Shown here piece after piece: positions 24,834 to 33,801 of a stretch of DNA of 64,000 bases (position 1 is the stretch's first letter; the number at the start of each line of letters is the position of its first letter). The stretch is taken from assembly GCF_947631635.1 (NCBI RefSeq), contig NZ_CANRMB010000011.1, positions 29,063 to 93,062 of the forward strand. The letters are read 5' to 3'. The notes beneath the pieces were generated by a model. It was not told the origin of the DNA. It saw only the letters and a list, made by a program, of their open reading frames with translations, and made no database searches. This stretch comes from an uncultured Dysosmobacter sp. Its GTDB lineage: Bacteria; Bacillota; Clostridia; Oscillospirales; Oscillospiraceae. Made by a program: the position numbers and the translations under genes.

Positions 24834-25081
24834 CGGGCCATCCATTTGCCGAGGGCGAAGGTCTCTTGAAACAGGGCCATGGTCTCTAAGGCATACAGGC
24901 CTGCTTCCGCCAGGAGGAACTGTTCCAGCGCCGCCTGCTGTTCCGGCGAGAGCATGGTTTCAAGGGCCGATAATGCGGATTCCCGGCTGGCTGAAGCCCT
25001 GCGGTGTTCCGATGTGTGGAGGTGCCGGGGAACACAGTTCTCCTGCACATAGGTATATAGGCAGTCCCATAGATCATCCAT
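24830..25081 (-). CDS. Small conserved hypothetical protein (distant DUF6809-like?)
   Basis: 83 residues starting MDDLWDCLYTYVQ at ATG 25081 with AGGAGAATCATTT upstream. Predicted all-helical; the C-terminal FLLAEAGLYALETMALFQETFALGKWMA resembles the amphipathic end of DUF6809 proteins but this is weak. Its stop overlaps the miaB end by 4 bp on the opposite strand. Divergent from the XRE gene at 25173, with a long palindrome between them, so probably controlled by that regulator. Confidence 0.7.
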   Translation of the reverse strand: MDDLWDCLYTYVQENCVPRHLHTSEHRRASASRESALSALETMLSPEQQAALEQFLLAEAGLYALETMALFQETFALGKWMAR

Positions 25082-25108
25082 AAATGATTCTCCTAAAAAA
25101 GAATTGAA

Positions 25109-25152
25109 AAGCACATTTGGGTATGATTATAATAACATACCCGTTTGTGCTT
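25109..25152. promoter_or_regulatory. Large palindromic operator between the small gene and the XRE gene
   Basis: Two 17-bp arms (25109-25125 and 25136-25152) that match as inverted repeats at 14 or more positions, with cores AAGCACA and GGGTATG, separated by ten AT-rich bases that could hold a -10. Likely bound by the XRE protein. Confidence 0.75.
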
Positions 25153-25172
25153 GTCAATAGAAAAGAGGCCAC

Positions 25173-25379
25173 ATGGAATTTCATGAAAAACTACTTAGTC
25201 TGCGCCAGAAAAGGGGACTGACACAGCCGCAGGTCGCAGATGGCACCGGACTTAGTTTGCGTGGCTATCAAAATTACGAGCGGGGCTTGCGGGAACCGCA
25301 GCTGACTGCTCTGGTTGCCCTGGCGGACTTTTACGATATTTCTCTGGACGAGCTCGTCTGCCGGGAGCGGCAGCGCTGA
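25173..25379 (+). CDS. Small XRE-family helix-turn-helix regulator
   Basis: 68 residues; EKLLSLRQKRGLTQPQVADGTGLSLRGYQNYERGLREPQ is one Cro/CI helix-turn-helix and FYDISLDELV the last helix. ATG with AAGAGG upstream. Its TGA is immediately followed by the first base of repeat L2. Only loosely related to the XRE protein at 20403, although both sit directly in front of an L element. Confidence 0.88.
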   Translation: MEFHEKLLSLRQKRGLTQPQVADGTGLSLRGYQNYERGLREPQLTALVALADFYDISLDELVCRERQR

Positions 25380-26185
25380 CTGCGGACTTTCCGCAGGGAA
25401 TGAACCCCCATTTTCTTTTCGGTTGCGCCGAAAAGAAAACGGCCGTTCACGGTCAAAAGAAAAGGCGCTTTGGTGTCCACAGTTGGCCCCAACGGGCCAA
25501 CTGTGGACGAGACGTGGGGTCCCAGAAAGAGACCGATGGAGGTCGAAACTGGATTCAGCGTTGGGCGCGGGCATGGTTTTGCTGAATCTTTTGGCTTTTA
25601 GCCACGCGAATGGGAATTGCGGGGGCGGGCAAAGACTGAAAGGACCAGCTTCTCTTTCCGCGCTCCGCGCTTCGCTTAGCGCTACCTGGGCAGTTGCGGC
25701 AGTGTGTTTTGGAGCCTGTTCCTCGACAGGGGACCAGGTAGTGTGTAGCGAAGCGGAACACACGGGGCCAGCGGTGAAAGCCTTTCATCGACCACCCCGA
25801 ATCCGCACCCAAGCCATCAACCTGCGGCGGCGCAGTTCTAAAACCGTACCCAGTCCGGCGCGCATTTAACTGCCCAGGTAGTGTGTAGCGAAGCGGAACA
25901 CACGGGGCTTGTTGCTGAAAGCCTTTCGCTGACCACCCCGAATCCGCACCCACGCCCCCAAATGCGGGCACGCACTCCTACTTTCGTACCCGGTATAGCG
26001 CACCCAGCAGAAGATTCCCGGGACTTAGTGGCACATCTAACCACCAACTCCCGTCCGTCCAACTTTACCCCAGAGGGGCAAAGTTGGACACCCCAAAGCG
26101 TTTTTCTTTTGGACCGTGCACGGCCCGTTTTCTTTGGCGCAACCAAAGAAAATGGGGGGTGCATTCCCGCACGGCAAAGCCGTGC
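25380..26185. repeat. Family L long structured repeat, copy 2 (MITE-like)
   Basis: 806 bp. Left end hairpin CTGCGGA/TCCGCAG, then GGGAATGAACCCCC and about 140 bp nearly identical to L1; right end about 300 bp similar to L1, closing with hairpin GCACGGC-AAA-GCCGTGC. Between them are two tandem modules, each with GGTAGTGTGTAGCGAAGCGG and GAAAGCCTTTC, in the opposite order to L1. Hairpins change sequence but stay paired. No convincing gene. Confidence 0.85.
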
Positions 26186-26326
26186 ACCCCCCGTCCCCGG
26201 CCCGTGGCCGGACAAGTCCCCGCCCCATGGGCGAAAGCTCTCGTCCCGCGCCCGCGGCGCGAAACCCTCCGCTCCAAAATATTTTTAACAGCTTGATAGT
26301 AGATAGAAAGATAACGAGGTGAGTTC
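26186..26326. other. Region between L2 and mutS
   Basis: A GC-rich stretch followed by an AT-rich stretch (from about 26275). The mutS promoter should be here, but I see no clear consensus hexamers. Confidence 0.4.
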
Positions 26327-28933
26327 ATGGCGGAATTGACCCCCATGATGAGGCAGTATCTGAAGATCAAAAAGGACAACCCGGATTCCATTCTGTTTTT
26401 CCGTCTGGGTGATTTCTATGAGATGTTCGACGACGACGCGCGCCTGGCGTCTAAAGAACTGGACCTGACGCTGACCAGCCGGGACCACGGCAAGCACGCC
26501 AAGCCGGCGGAGGAGCAGATCCCCATGTGCGGCATCCCCTACCACGCCAGCGAGGCCTACATCGCCCGGCTCATCGGCAAGGGGTATAAGGTCGCCATCT
26601 GCGAGCAGATGGAGGACCCGGCCACGGCCAAGGGCCTGGTGAAGCGGGACATCATCCGGGTGGTCACGCCCGGAACCGTCATCGACGCGGCCTGTCTCGA
26701 CGACAAGGCCAGCAACTTCCTCTGCGGCATTTATATCGACTCCCGCTCCGCCGGCGTGGCCTTCTGCGACATCACCACCGGCAAGGCACACCTCACGGCC
26801 TTTTCGGGCAAGGACCGGGTGGAGCATGTCATCAACGAGCTGGGCCGTTTTTCCCCGGCTGAGGCCATTCTGAACGACGGCGCATCCGCGGAAGGGGCCC
26901 TTGCCGCCGCCTTGACGGACAAGCTCCGCTGCCGCACGGAAAACGGCGGCGAGCGGCGCTTCCTGCTGGCGGAGGCGGAGAAGAATATCCGCAGACAGTT
27001 TGGCGAGGAGGCGCTGAAAAACCTGCCCGCCGGAAATCCGGCGGCGGCCATGGCCCTGGGCGGGCTGCTGAACTACTTATACGAGACCCAAAAGACGGAT
27101 CTCTCCCACATCAACGATCTGGATTACTATGAGCAGGGCCGCTTCATGGAGCTGGACCTGACGGCCCGGCGGAATCTGGAGCTGACGGAGACCCTGCGGA
27201 ACAAGGAGAAGAAGGGAAGCCTGCTGTGGGTGCTGGACAAGACCAAGACCCCCATGGGGGCGCGGTGCCTGCGGAGCTGGCTGGAGCGGCCCCTGCTGTC
27301 CGTCACCGCCATCTGCAGGCGGAATGCCGCTGTGGCAGCGTTGGTAGACAACACCATCAACCGGGAAGAGCTGATCGCCGCCATGACGGGCCTGGGCGAT
27401 ATGGAGCGGCTCATCGGCCGCATCGTCTACGGCACCGCCGGCGGGCGGGACATGGCCTCCCTCCGGGCGGCCATTGAAAAGCTGCCTGCCGTGAAGGAAC
27501 AGCTCACCGCCTTCTCCGACCGCCGTCTGTCCGAGCTGACGGCGGAGCTGGACACTCTGGACGACATCGGCGCCCGCATTGCCGCCGCCATCTGCGACGA
27601 GCCGCCGTTTTCCGTTCGGGAGGGCGGCTTCATCCGGGACGGCTTTGACGGGGAAGTGGACCGCCTGCGGCACATCCTGAAGGGCGGCAAAAGTGTCATC
27701 GCGGAAATGGAGGCCAAGGAGAAGGAGCGCACCGGCATCCGCACGCTGAAGATCGGCTACAACAAGGTCTTCGGCTATTACATCGAGGTCTCCAACTCCT
27801 TTAAGGAGCAGGTGCCGGAGACCTACATCCGCAAACAGACCCTGGTGAATGGCGAGCGTTTCATCACCCAGGAGCTGAAGGATCTGGAGCATGAGATCGT
27901 GACCGCCTCGGAGCGGGTGGTGGCCCTGGAATATGAGCTGTTCACCAGGCTGCGGGAAGAGGTTTCGGCCCAGGCCCAGCGCATCCAGAAAACCGCCGCG
28001 GCAATCGCCGAGATCGACGCGCTGGCGTCCTTCGCCGCCGTGGCGGTGCGGAACAACTACTGTCGTCCTGATGTGGACGAATCCGGCGTCATCGAGATCC
28101 GCGAGGGCCGCCACCCCGTGGTGGAGCGGGTGCTGAAGGACAGCCTGTTTGTCCCCAATGACACGTTCATGGGAGAAAAAGAGGAGCGGGTGGCCATTAT
28201 CACCGGTCCCAACATGGCGGGAAAGTCCACCTATATGCGCCAGGTGGCGCTGATCGTCCTCATGGCCCAGATGGGCAGCTTCGTCCCGGCGGCCCACGCC
28301 CACATCGGCGTGGTGGACCGCATCTTTACCCGCATCGGCGCGTCGGACGACCTGTCCGCCGGACAGTCCACCTTCATGGTGGAGATGACGGAGGTGTCCG
28401 ACATCCTCCACCACGCCACGAAGAAATCCCTGCTGATCCTGGACGAGATCGGCCGGGGCACATCGACGTTCGACGGCATGTCCATCGCCCGGGCGGTGCT
28501 GGAATACTGTGCGGACAAAAAGCTGCTGGGAGCCAAGACGCTCTTTGCCACCCATTATCACGAGCTGACGGAGCTGGAAAACACGCTCCCCGGCACCGTG
28601 AATTACAACATCGCCGTCAAGGCCCGGGGCGAGGACATCATCTTTCTGCGGAAGATCATCCCCGGCGGCGCGGACCGCAGCTACGGCATCGAGGTGGCCA
28701 AGCTGGCGGGCCTGCCGGACAAGGTGGTCCAGCGGGCAAAGACCGTCCTCAGGGAGCTGGAGGAGGAAAACGGGGTCCAGTACACCGCGCCCCGCCGGGA
28801 GGCGGACCAGGTGTCCCTGGGGGCTATCGGGGAGGGCGAGGTTTTGGACGCCATCCGCCGCTGTCAGCCGGACACCCTGACGCCGATCGAGGCCATGAGC
28901 CTGCTGTATGAGCTCAAGAAAAAATTGCAGTAG
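26327..28933 (+). CDS. mutS: DNA mismatch repair protein MutS
   Basis: 868 residues. The mismatch-recognition domain has FFRLGDFYEMFDDDA (Phe-x-Glu motif about residues 29-31), then connector, lever and clamp domains, and an ABC-type ATPase with GPNMAGKSTYMRQ (about residue 626), STFMVEMTE and ILDEIGRGTSTFDG. It recognises mismatches and recruits MutL, encoded 2 kb downstream. The ATG has GAGGTGAGTTC upstream. Confidence 0.98.
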   Translation: MAELTPMMRQYLKIKKDNPDSILFFRLGDFYEMFDDDARLASKELDLTLTSRDHGKHAKPAEEQIPMCGIPYHASEAYIARLIGKGYKVAICEQMEDPATAKGLVKRDIIRVVTPGTVIDAACLDDKASNFLCGIYIDSRSAGVAFCDITTGKAHLTAFSGKDRVEHVINELGRFSPAEAILNDGASAEGALAAALTDKLRCRTENGGERRFLLAEAEKNIRRQFGEEALKNLPAGNPAAAMALGGLLNYLYETQKTDLSHINDLDYYEQGRFMELDLTARRNLELTETLRNKEKKGSLLWVLDKTKTPMGARCLRSWLERPLLSVTAICRRNAAVAALVDNTINREELIAAMTGLGDMERLIGRIVYGTAGGRDMASLRAAIEKLPAVKEQLTAFSDRRLSELTAELDTLDDIGARIAAAICDEPPFSVREGGFIRDGFDGEVDRLRHILKGGKSVIAEMEAKEKERTGIRTLKIGYNKVFGYYIEVSNSFKEQVPETYIRKQTLVNGERFITQELKDLEHEIVTASERVVALEYELFTRLREEVSAQAQRIQKTAAAIAEIDALASFAAVAVRNNYCRPDVDESGVIEIREGRHPVVERVLKDSLFVPNDTFMGEKEERVAIITGPNMAGKSTYMRQVALIVLMAQMGSFVPAAHAHIGVVDRIFTRIGASDDLSAGQSTFMVEMTEVSDILHHATKKSLLILDEIGRGTSTFDGMSIARAVLEYCADKKLLGAKTLFATHYHELTELENTLPGTVNYNIAVKARGEDIIFLRKIIPGGADRSYGIEVAKLAGLPDKVVQRAKTVLRELEEENGVQYTAPRREADQVSLGAIGEGEVLDAIRRCQPDTLTPIEAMSLLYELKKKLQ

Positions 28934-28950
28934 GGCGGAGGGATCGACAT

Positions 28951-29661
28951 ATGGCTAAACGCAAGACCGCGACTTACATGACGGCGGGGGAGCAGATCGC
29001 CGGGGTGGTGTTCTTCGTCATCTACCTGCTGGTGCTGCCCTTTGCCACCGCGCCGCTGTTCCGCCTGGCGGGCAGACTGCTGGGGGTGTCCATCTCCAGT
29101 GCCATGCAGAATATCATCTACTATTACGTGCTGTTTGCTGTGACCATCATCATTTTCCATGGGTTTCTGGGCCGCACCTCCCGCCATTTCGCGGACAATC
29201 TGGGTGGTGCCTGCAAGACCCTGGTCATCGGACTCATCGGGCTGTACGGCCTGAACGAGCTGGTCTACCGGCTGACGAACCTGATCTTCACCAACCACAC
29301 CAACCTTAACGACACCACCATCTCCGCCCAGATCGACGATGCGCCCCACATGACGCTGCTGATCGTCATTTTCCTGGCGCCCTTTGTGGAGGAGGTGCTG
29401 TTTCGCGGACTGGTGTTCGGCAACCTGAAGAGCAAGAGCCGGACGGTGGCCTATCTGGTGAGCTGTTTGCTGTTTGCGCTGCTGCATGTGTGGCAGTTCG
29501 CCGTGGTGAAGCAGGACATCACCTATTTCCTGCTGATGATCCAGTATCTGGTGCCCGGCCTGGTGCTGGCCTGGGCCTATGAGCACAGCGGAACGCTGTG
29601 GACCTCCATCGGGCTCCATGCCGCGGCCAACGCCCTGAGCGTGTGGACCATGATGCGGTGA
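28951..29661 (+). CDS. CPBP family intramembrane metalloprotease (Abi/Rce1-like)
   Basis: 236 residues with about eight hydrophobic segments. The three family motifs are all present: EEVLFRG (EExxxR), FALLHVW (FxxxH) and HAAAN (HxxxN). Such proteins are putative membrane glutamic or metallo-proteases related to Rce1 and to bacteriocin immunity. It lies 17 bp after mutS and 28 bp before the AEC gene, so the three are probably cotranscribed. Substrate unknown. Confidence 0.9.
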   Translation: MAKRKTATYMTAGEQIAGVVFFVIYLLVLPFATAPLFRLAGRLLGVSISSAMQNIIYYYVLFAVTIIIFHGFLGRTSRHFADNLGGACKTLVIGLIGLYGLNELVYRLTNLIFTNHTNLNDTTISAQIDDAPHMTLLIVIFLAPFVEEVLFRGLVFGNLKSKSRTVAYLVSCLLFALLHVWQFAVVKQDITYFLLMIQYLVPGLVLAWAYEHSGTLWTSIGLHAAANALSVWTMMR

Positions 29662-29689
29662 CCGTGAGAAAAGAGAGAAGAAGTTCCCT

Positions 29690-30601
29690 ATGAGTTTTAT
29701 TGACACGTTTTCCGAGATGCTGATCCTCCTCTTTGCCATGGCGATCGGCTATCTGGCGCACCGCCTGGGCTACCTGGGGGAGGGGATCGACGCCAGGCTG
29801 TCAAAGCTGATCCTGAACATCACCCTGCCCGCCATGATCGTCGGCTCGGTGGTATCCGGCAGCGCCCTTCCCGGCACGGCGGAGATCCTGTCCACCCTGA
29901 GGGTGGCAGCAGTATTTTACGGGATCCAGCTGCTCGCCGCGTTTGCCGTGCCCCGCTTTCTGGGGGGCACGCCCGGACAAAAGGGCGTCTGGCGCTACGG
30001 TCTGGTGTTCTCCAATCTGGGCTTTATCGGCTATCCCGTGGTCATCAGCCTCTTTGGAGCGGATAAGCTGTTTTACGCGGTGATCCTGCAGCTGCCGTTC
30101 AACATGCTCTCCTATACCCTGGGACCGCTGATGCTGGCGGGAGCCAAGCAGTTTCGGTGGAAACAGTTTTTGTCGCCCAGCATCATCGCCTCAGTGATCG
30201 CCCTGACGATCGCCCTGACAGGGGTCCGGGTGCCGGCGCAGATCGGAGACCTTATGAACTTTGTGGGGGACCTCACGGTGCCGCTGTCCCTGCTGGTGGT
30301 GGGGTCGCTGCTGGCGGGCCTTCCCGATATGCAGGCGCTTTCCGCCTTCCGGTTCTGGGCGCTTTCCGTCCTCCGGCTTTTGGTGCTGCCGGTGCTGCTG
30401 TGGCTGATCCTGCGGCAGATGGATGTCGACCCCGTTGTACAGGGAATCGCCGTCATTGAAATGGCCATGCCGGTGGCAGTTAATGGGTCGATGCTGTGTT
30501 TGGAATACGGTGGAGATACCGAGACAATGGCACAGGTCATATTCATAACCACTCTGCTGTCCATCGTCACGATCCCCCTGGTGGCGATGGTGCTGCTGTA
30601 A
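29690..30601 (+). CDS. AEC family transporter (auxin efflux carrier-like)
   Basis: 303 residues with ten transmembrane segments. Family features include LSKLILNITLPAMI near the N-terminus, GLVFSNLGFIGYPV in the middle and the C-terminal EMAMPVAVNGSML. Bacterial members export or import malonate, malate or other dicarboxylates; the substrate cannot be assigned. Start ATG with AGAGAGAAGAAG upstream. Confidence 0.9.
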   Translation: MSFIDTFSEMLILLFAMAIGYLAHRLGYLGEGIDARLSKLILNITLPAMIVGSVVSGSALPGTAEILSTLRVAAVFYGIQLLAAFAVPRFLGGTPGQKGVWRYGLVFSNLGFIGYPVVISLFGADKLFYAVILQLPFNMLSYTLGPLMLAGAKQFRWKQFLSPSIIASVIALTIALTGVRVPAQIGDLMNFVGDLTVPLSLLVVGSLLAGLPDMQALSAFRFWALSVLRLLVLPVLLWLILRQMDVDPVVQGIAVIEMAMPVAVNGSMLCLEYGGDTETMAQVIFITTLLSIVTIPLVAMVLL

Positions 30602-30629
30602 AATTTTTGATATCCAAAGGCGTGGGGAG

Positions 30630-30666
30630 ATGCCCAACATCCAACAACTGGACGTCCGTGCGGCGG
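30630..30666 (+). repeat. Degenerate copy of the mutL 5' end
   Basis: 37 bp beginning with ATG match the first 37 bp of mutL (30826-30862) at about 29 positions, exactly 196 bp upstream. Differences are scattered. It is one side of the direct repeat flanking the family E element. Confidence 0.75.
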
Positions 30667-30825
30667 CGAGATGGCGGGGCGGTTTCGACGGGTTCCAGCT
30701 GCCGGAGACCCCATGATTTGACTTAAATTGTCCGAAATAAATTCGAGATTTCAAGATTTTGCCTGCGGTAAAACGCTTGGACGCTGCACATGCGGCGGCT
30801 GGACACTCCACGAAAGGAGAAAAAC
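30667..30825 (-). repeat. Family E structured element, copy 3 (mutL, reversed and degenerate)
   Basis: Read on the minus strand the order GTCCAAGC, TTTTACC/GGCAAAA, CTTGAAAT, then a TCAAATCATGGGGTCTCC segment matches the pnp and hfq elements, but the stems are partly decayed. The mutL ribosome binding site (GAAAGGAG) lies at its right edge, so insertion placed new sequence directly in front of mutL. Confidence 0.75.
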
Positions 30826-32886
30826 ATGCCTCACATTCAACAATTGGACGCTCATGTGGCGGACTTGATCGCCGCCGGCGAGGTGGTGGAGCGGCCTGCC
30901 AGCGTGGTCAAGGAGCTGGTGGAAAACGCCATCGACGCCGGAGCCTCCGCCGTGGTGGTGGAGATCCAGCGGGGCGGCATGGGGGCCATCCGCGTAACGG
31001 ACAACGGCTGCGGCATCGCGCCCGCCGAACTGCCCACGGCCTTCCTCCGCCACGCCACCAGCAAGCTGCGCACGCCGGAGGATCTGGGAAAGATCGGCAC
31101 CCTGGGCTTCCGGGGCGAGGCGCTGGCGGCCATCTCCGCCGTCAGCCGGGTGGATATCCTGACCCGGCAGAAGGGCGCCGGAAGCGGCGCGTCCCTTCAT
31201 CTGGAGGGCGGCGTACCCAGCCAGGTGGAGGAGGCGGGGGCGCCGGAGGGGACCACCATTCTGATCCGGGACCTGTTTTACAATACGCCGGCCCGGCTGA
31301 AATTTATGAAAAAGGACAGCGCCGAGACCGCCGCTGTGGCGGGATTGATGCAGCACCTGGCCCTGTCCCATCCGAATATCTCCTTCAAATTCGTGAAGGA
31401 CGGCATGGAGGCCCTCCATACCCCCGGCGACGGAAAGCTGGACTCCACCGTCTACGCCGCGCTGGGCCGTGACTTTGCCAAAAGCCTGGTGCCGGTGGAG
31501 GGCCGGGGCGGGGACGTGGCCGTCTCCGGCTTCGTGACGGCCCCCCTCATGGGGCGGGGCTCCCGGTCCATGCAGGTGTTCTTTGTCAACGGCCGCTTTA
31601 TCAAGTCCCAGCTGCTGACAGCGGCGCTGGAGGAGGGCTACCGCAACCAGATCATGAAGGGGAAATTTCCCGGCTGCGTCCTGGCTGTGACGCTGCCGGT
31701 GGCGGCGGTGGATGTCAACGTCCATCCCGCCAAGACCCAGGTCAAGTTCGCCCGGGAGCGGGAGGTGTTCGACGCGGTGTACCACACCGTGCTGGACTGC
31801 CTGGCCGCCAAGGGATCGCCCATTTCGGCCCCCAAGCCTGCGGAACAGGCGGTGAATCCACGGCAGGATTTCTTCCAGGCCATGGATGCCAGGACCTACC
31901 GGGAGCGGGGCGCAAAGCCTGCGGAAAGGACGCCGGAAGCAGGAAAGCCGGCGGCCTGGCCCATGGGGCGGCAAACGGCCGCGCCCCAGCAGCCGGCCCG
32001 GCCCGCCGAAAGACCGGCCGCCCCCCGCCCAAGCTGGAACACGGAGTGGCGGTCCGGCTCAAAGGTGGCGGACAGCGCGGCGGAGAAAACCGTGTACCGG
32101 ACATCCCAGACGCCCGGCAGGCCCATCGGCTCCGCCCTGGGCAAGCCCCCGGCCTCTGTGGCGGCAAGGCCCGCGGAACAGGCGGCGTCTGAAAGGCCCG
32201 CTGTTCCCGCGGCGGAGGTCCCGGCCACGCCAGAGGCGCCGAAGCGCCCCTTTGTGCCGGCCATCCCGATGGAACAGCAGACCCTGGACCTGCCGGAACA
32301 GCAGACCATCGAGCCGGTGAGGGAAGCGCCCTGGCGCATCGCCGGAGAGGTGCTGCATACCTATATCATCTGCGAGAGCGGGGACGGCTGCGTCTGGCTC
32401 ATCGACAAGCACGCCGCCCATGAGCGGATCAATTTTGACCGCATGAAGGCGTCTCAGGAGCCGCCGATGCGGCAGACCCTGCTGAAGCCCATCGCGGCGG
32501 AGCTGGAGCGGGAGGACGGACAGCTCCTGCTGGAAAACCTGCCGCTTTTGGAGCAGTTCGGCTTTGCCTGCGAGGATTTCGGCGATGGCGCCATTCTGGT
32601 GCGGGAGGTCCCGGCGGATATCGACGCGGCGGACGCCGTGGCGACGCTGGAGGAGTTCGCGGAAAACCTGCGGACGGGCCGGGACCTGGCGGAGAAGCGG
32701 GAGAACCTGCTCCACACCATGGCCTGCAAGGCCGCCATCAAGGGCGGCTGGACCAGCGATGTGTCGGAGCTGAGGGTGCTGGTGGAGAAGGTTCAGAGCG
32801 GAGAGGTCCGCTTCTGCCCCCACGGCCGCCCGGTGGCGGTGAAGCTGACGAAATACGAATTGGAGAAAATGTTCAAGAGGGCCTGA
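30826..32886 (+). CDS. mutL: DNA mismatch repair protein MutL
   Basis: 686 residues. GHKL ATPase domain: VVKELVENAIDAG, DNGCGI, GTLGFRGEAL, then the transducer domain. A Pro/Ala-rich linker covers about residues 330-500. The C-terminal dimerisation/endonuclease domain has DKHAAHERINFD, near the DQHA(x)2E(x)4E motif with Asp for the last Glu, and a C-terminal CPHGRPV metal motif, so nicking activity is likely. The ATG at 30826 with AAAGGAG is preferred to 30790. Its 5' end is duplicated upstream around an E element. Confidence 0.96.
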   Translation: MPHIQQLDAHVADLIAAGEVVERPASVVKELVENAIDAGASAVVVEIQRGGMGAIRVTDNGCGIAPAELPTAFLRHATSKLRTPEDLGKIGTLGFRGEALAAISAVSRVDILTRQKGAGSGASLHLEGGVPSQVEEAGAPEGTTILIRDLFYNTPARLKFMKKDSAETAAVAGLMQHLALSHPNISFKFVKDGMEALHTPGDGKLDSTVYAALGRDFAKSLVPVEGRGGDVAVSGFVTAPLMGRGSRSMQVFFVNGRFIKSQLLTAALEEGYRNQIMKGKFPGCVLAVTLPVAAVDVNVHPAKTQVKFAREREVFDAVYHTVLDCLAAKGSPISAPKPAEQAVNPRQDFFQAMDARTYRERGAKPAERTPEAGKPAAWPMGRQTAAPQQPARPAERPAAPRPSWNTEWRSGSKVADSAAEKTVYRTSQTPGRPIGSALGKPPASVAARPAEQAASERPAVPAAEVPATPEAPKRPFVPAIPMEQQTLDLPEQQTIEPVREAPWRIAGEVLHTYIICESGDGCVWLIDKHAAHERINFDRMKASQEPPMRQTLLKPIAAELEREDGQLLLENLPLLEQFGFACEDFGDGAILVREVPADIDAADAVATLEEFAENLRTGRDLAEKRENLLHTMACKAAIKGGWTSDVSELRVLVEKVQSGEVRFCPHGRPVAVKLTKYELEKMFKRA

Positions 32887-32962
32887 CCGGTCCCGGAGGA
32901 AAGCTGGCTGGGGCCGCTTGGACAGAACGCCCCAAATACAGGGTGAGAAGGAGAATCAGCAT

Positions 32963-33151
32963 ATGGCAAAGGCGGAGGAGCGGTTTGTAAAGACCTATGC
33001 CCAGGGAGTGGTGAACATCATGGAGATCTGGGTGGACCGCAGGACTGGCGTGAACTACCTGTTCCACGCCAACGGCAATGCCAGCGGCCTGACGCCGCTG
33101 CTGGACCGGGAGGGCAGGCCAATCATCACAACGGTATATGGCGAGGACTGA
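32963..33151 (+). CDS. DUF6440 family small protein
   Basis: 62 residues from ATG 32963 with GAAGGAGAA upstream. The sequence EERFVKTYAQGVVNIMEIWVDRRTGVNYLFHANG..GLTPLLDREG matches the DUF6440 pattern, a widespread short clostridial protein of unknown function with a conserved DxxTGVNYLF core. Its TGA is immediately followed by the ATG of the flavodoxin-like gene. Confidence 0.85.
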   Translation: MAKAEERFVKTYAQGVVNIMEIWVDRRTGVNYLFHANGNASGLTPLLDREGRPIITTVYGED

Positions 33152-33760
33152 ATGATGAAACTTTTATTTGTGGAGTGCTGTATCAGCCAGCGGGGCGGGG
33201 ACTCCCGCACGCTGGTTCTGGCAAATGCGTTTTTGGAGGCGTTTCGGGAGTCGTACCCGGATGCGGAGATCGAGACGGTGAGACCCGGGGAGATGAACCT
33301 GCGGCCCTTTGACCGGGACATGCTGAATGACCGGGACGCGCTGGCAGGCATCGGCGCCTTTGACGCGCCGGTGTTCGATCTGGCCCGGCAGTTTCGGGGG
33401 GCGGATGCCGTGGTGGTGGCCGCGCCCTTCTGGGACCTGAGTTTTCCGGCGGTCCTGCGGACCTATATCGAATATATCTCCGCCAACGGCCTGACGTACC
33501 ACTATGAGGCGGACGGCTGCCACGGCGACTGCCGGGCGGAGCGTCTGGTGTATCTCACCAGCGGCGGAGACGCGGAGCGGGAGGACAGTCTGGGCGTGCT
33601 GTACTGGCGGCAGCTGTGCGGCATGTTCGGCATCGGACAGTTCGACTACGTGTTCGCCGGGGGATTGGACCTGGACCCCGCCGGGGCGCCGGAGCTGCTG
33701 GCCGCCGCCTGTGATCTGGCGCGGAAGCTGGCGAGGACTTTTAAAGGGACGCGGGGATGA
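33152..33760 (+). CDS. Flavodoxin-fold NAD(P)H-dependent oxidoreductase
   Basis: 202 residues with the flavodoxin-like fold: LLFVECCISQRGGDSRTLVLANAF at the FMN phosphate site, ADAVVVAAPFWDLSFPAVLRTYIE and VYLTSGGDAE. These are features of FMN-dependent NADH-azoreductase and quinone reductase relatives. The natural substrate is unknown. Start may be 33152 or the adjacent ATG 33155; it abuts the DUF6440 gene. Confidence 0.85.
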   Translation: MMKLLFVECCISQRGGDSRTLVLANAFLEAFRESYPDAEIETVRPGEMNLRPFDRDMLNDRDALAGIGAFDAPVFDLARQFRGADAVVVAAPFWDLSFPAVLRTYIEYISANGLTYHYEADGCHGDCRAERLVYLTSGGDAEREDSLGVLYWRQLCGMFGIGQFDYVFAGGLDLDPAGAPELLAAACDLARKLARTFKGTRG

Positions 33761-33801
33761 GGCCGGAAAACCCGGATGAGGAAAGATAACGGAGGGAGAC
33801 C

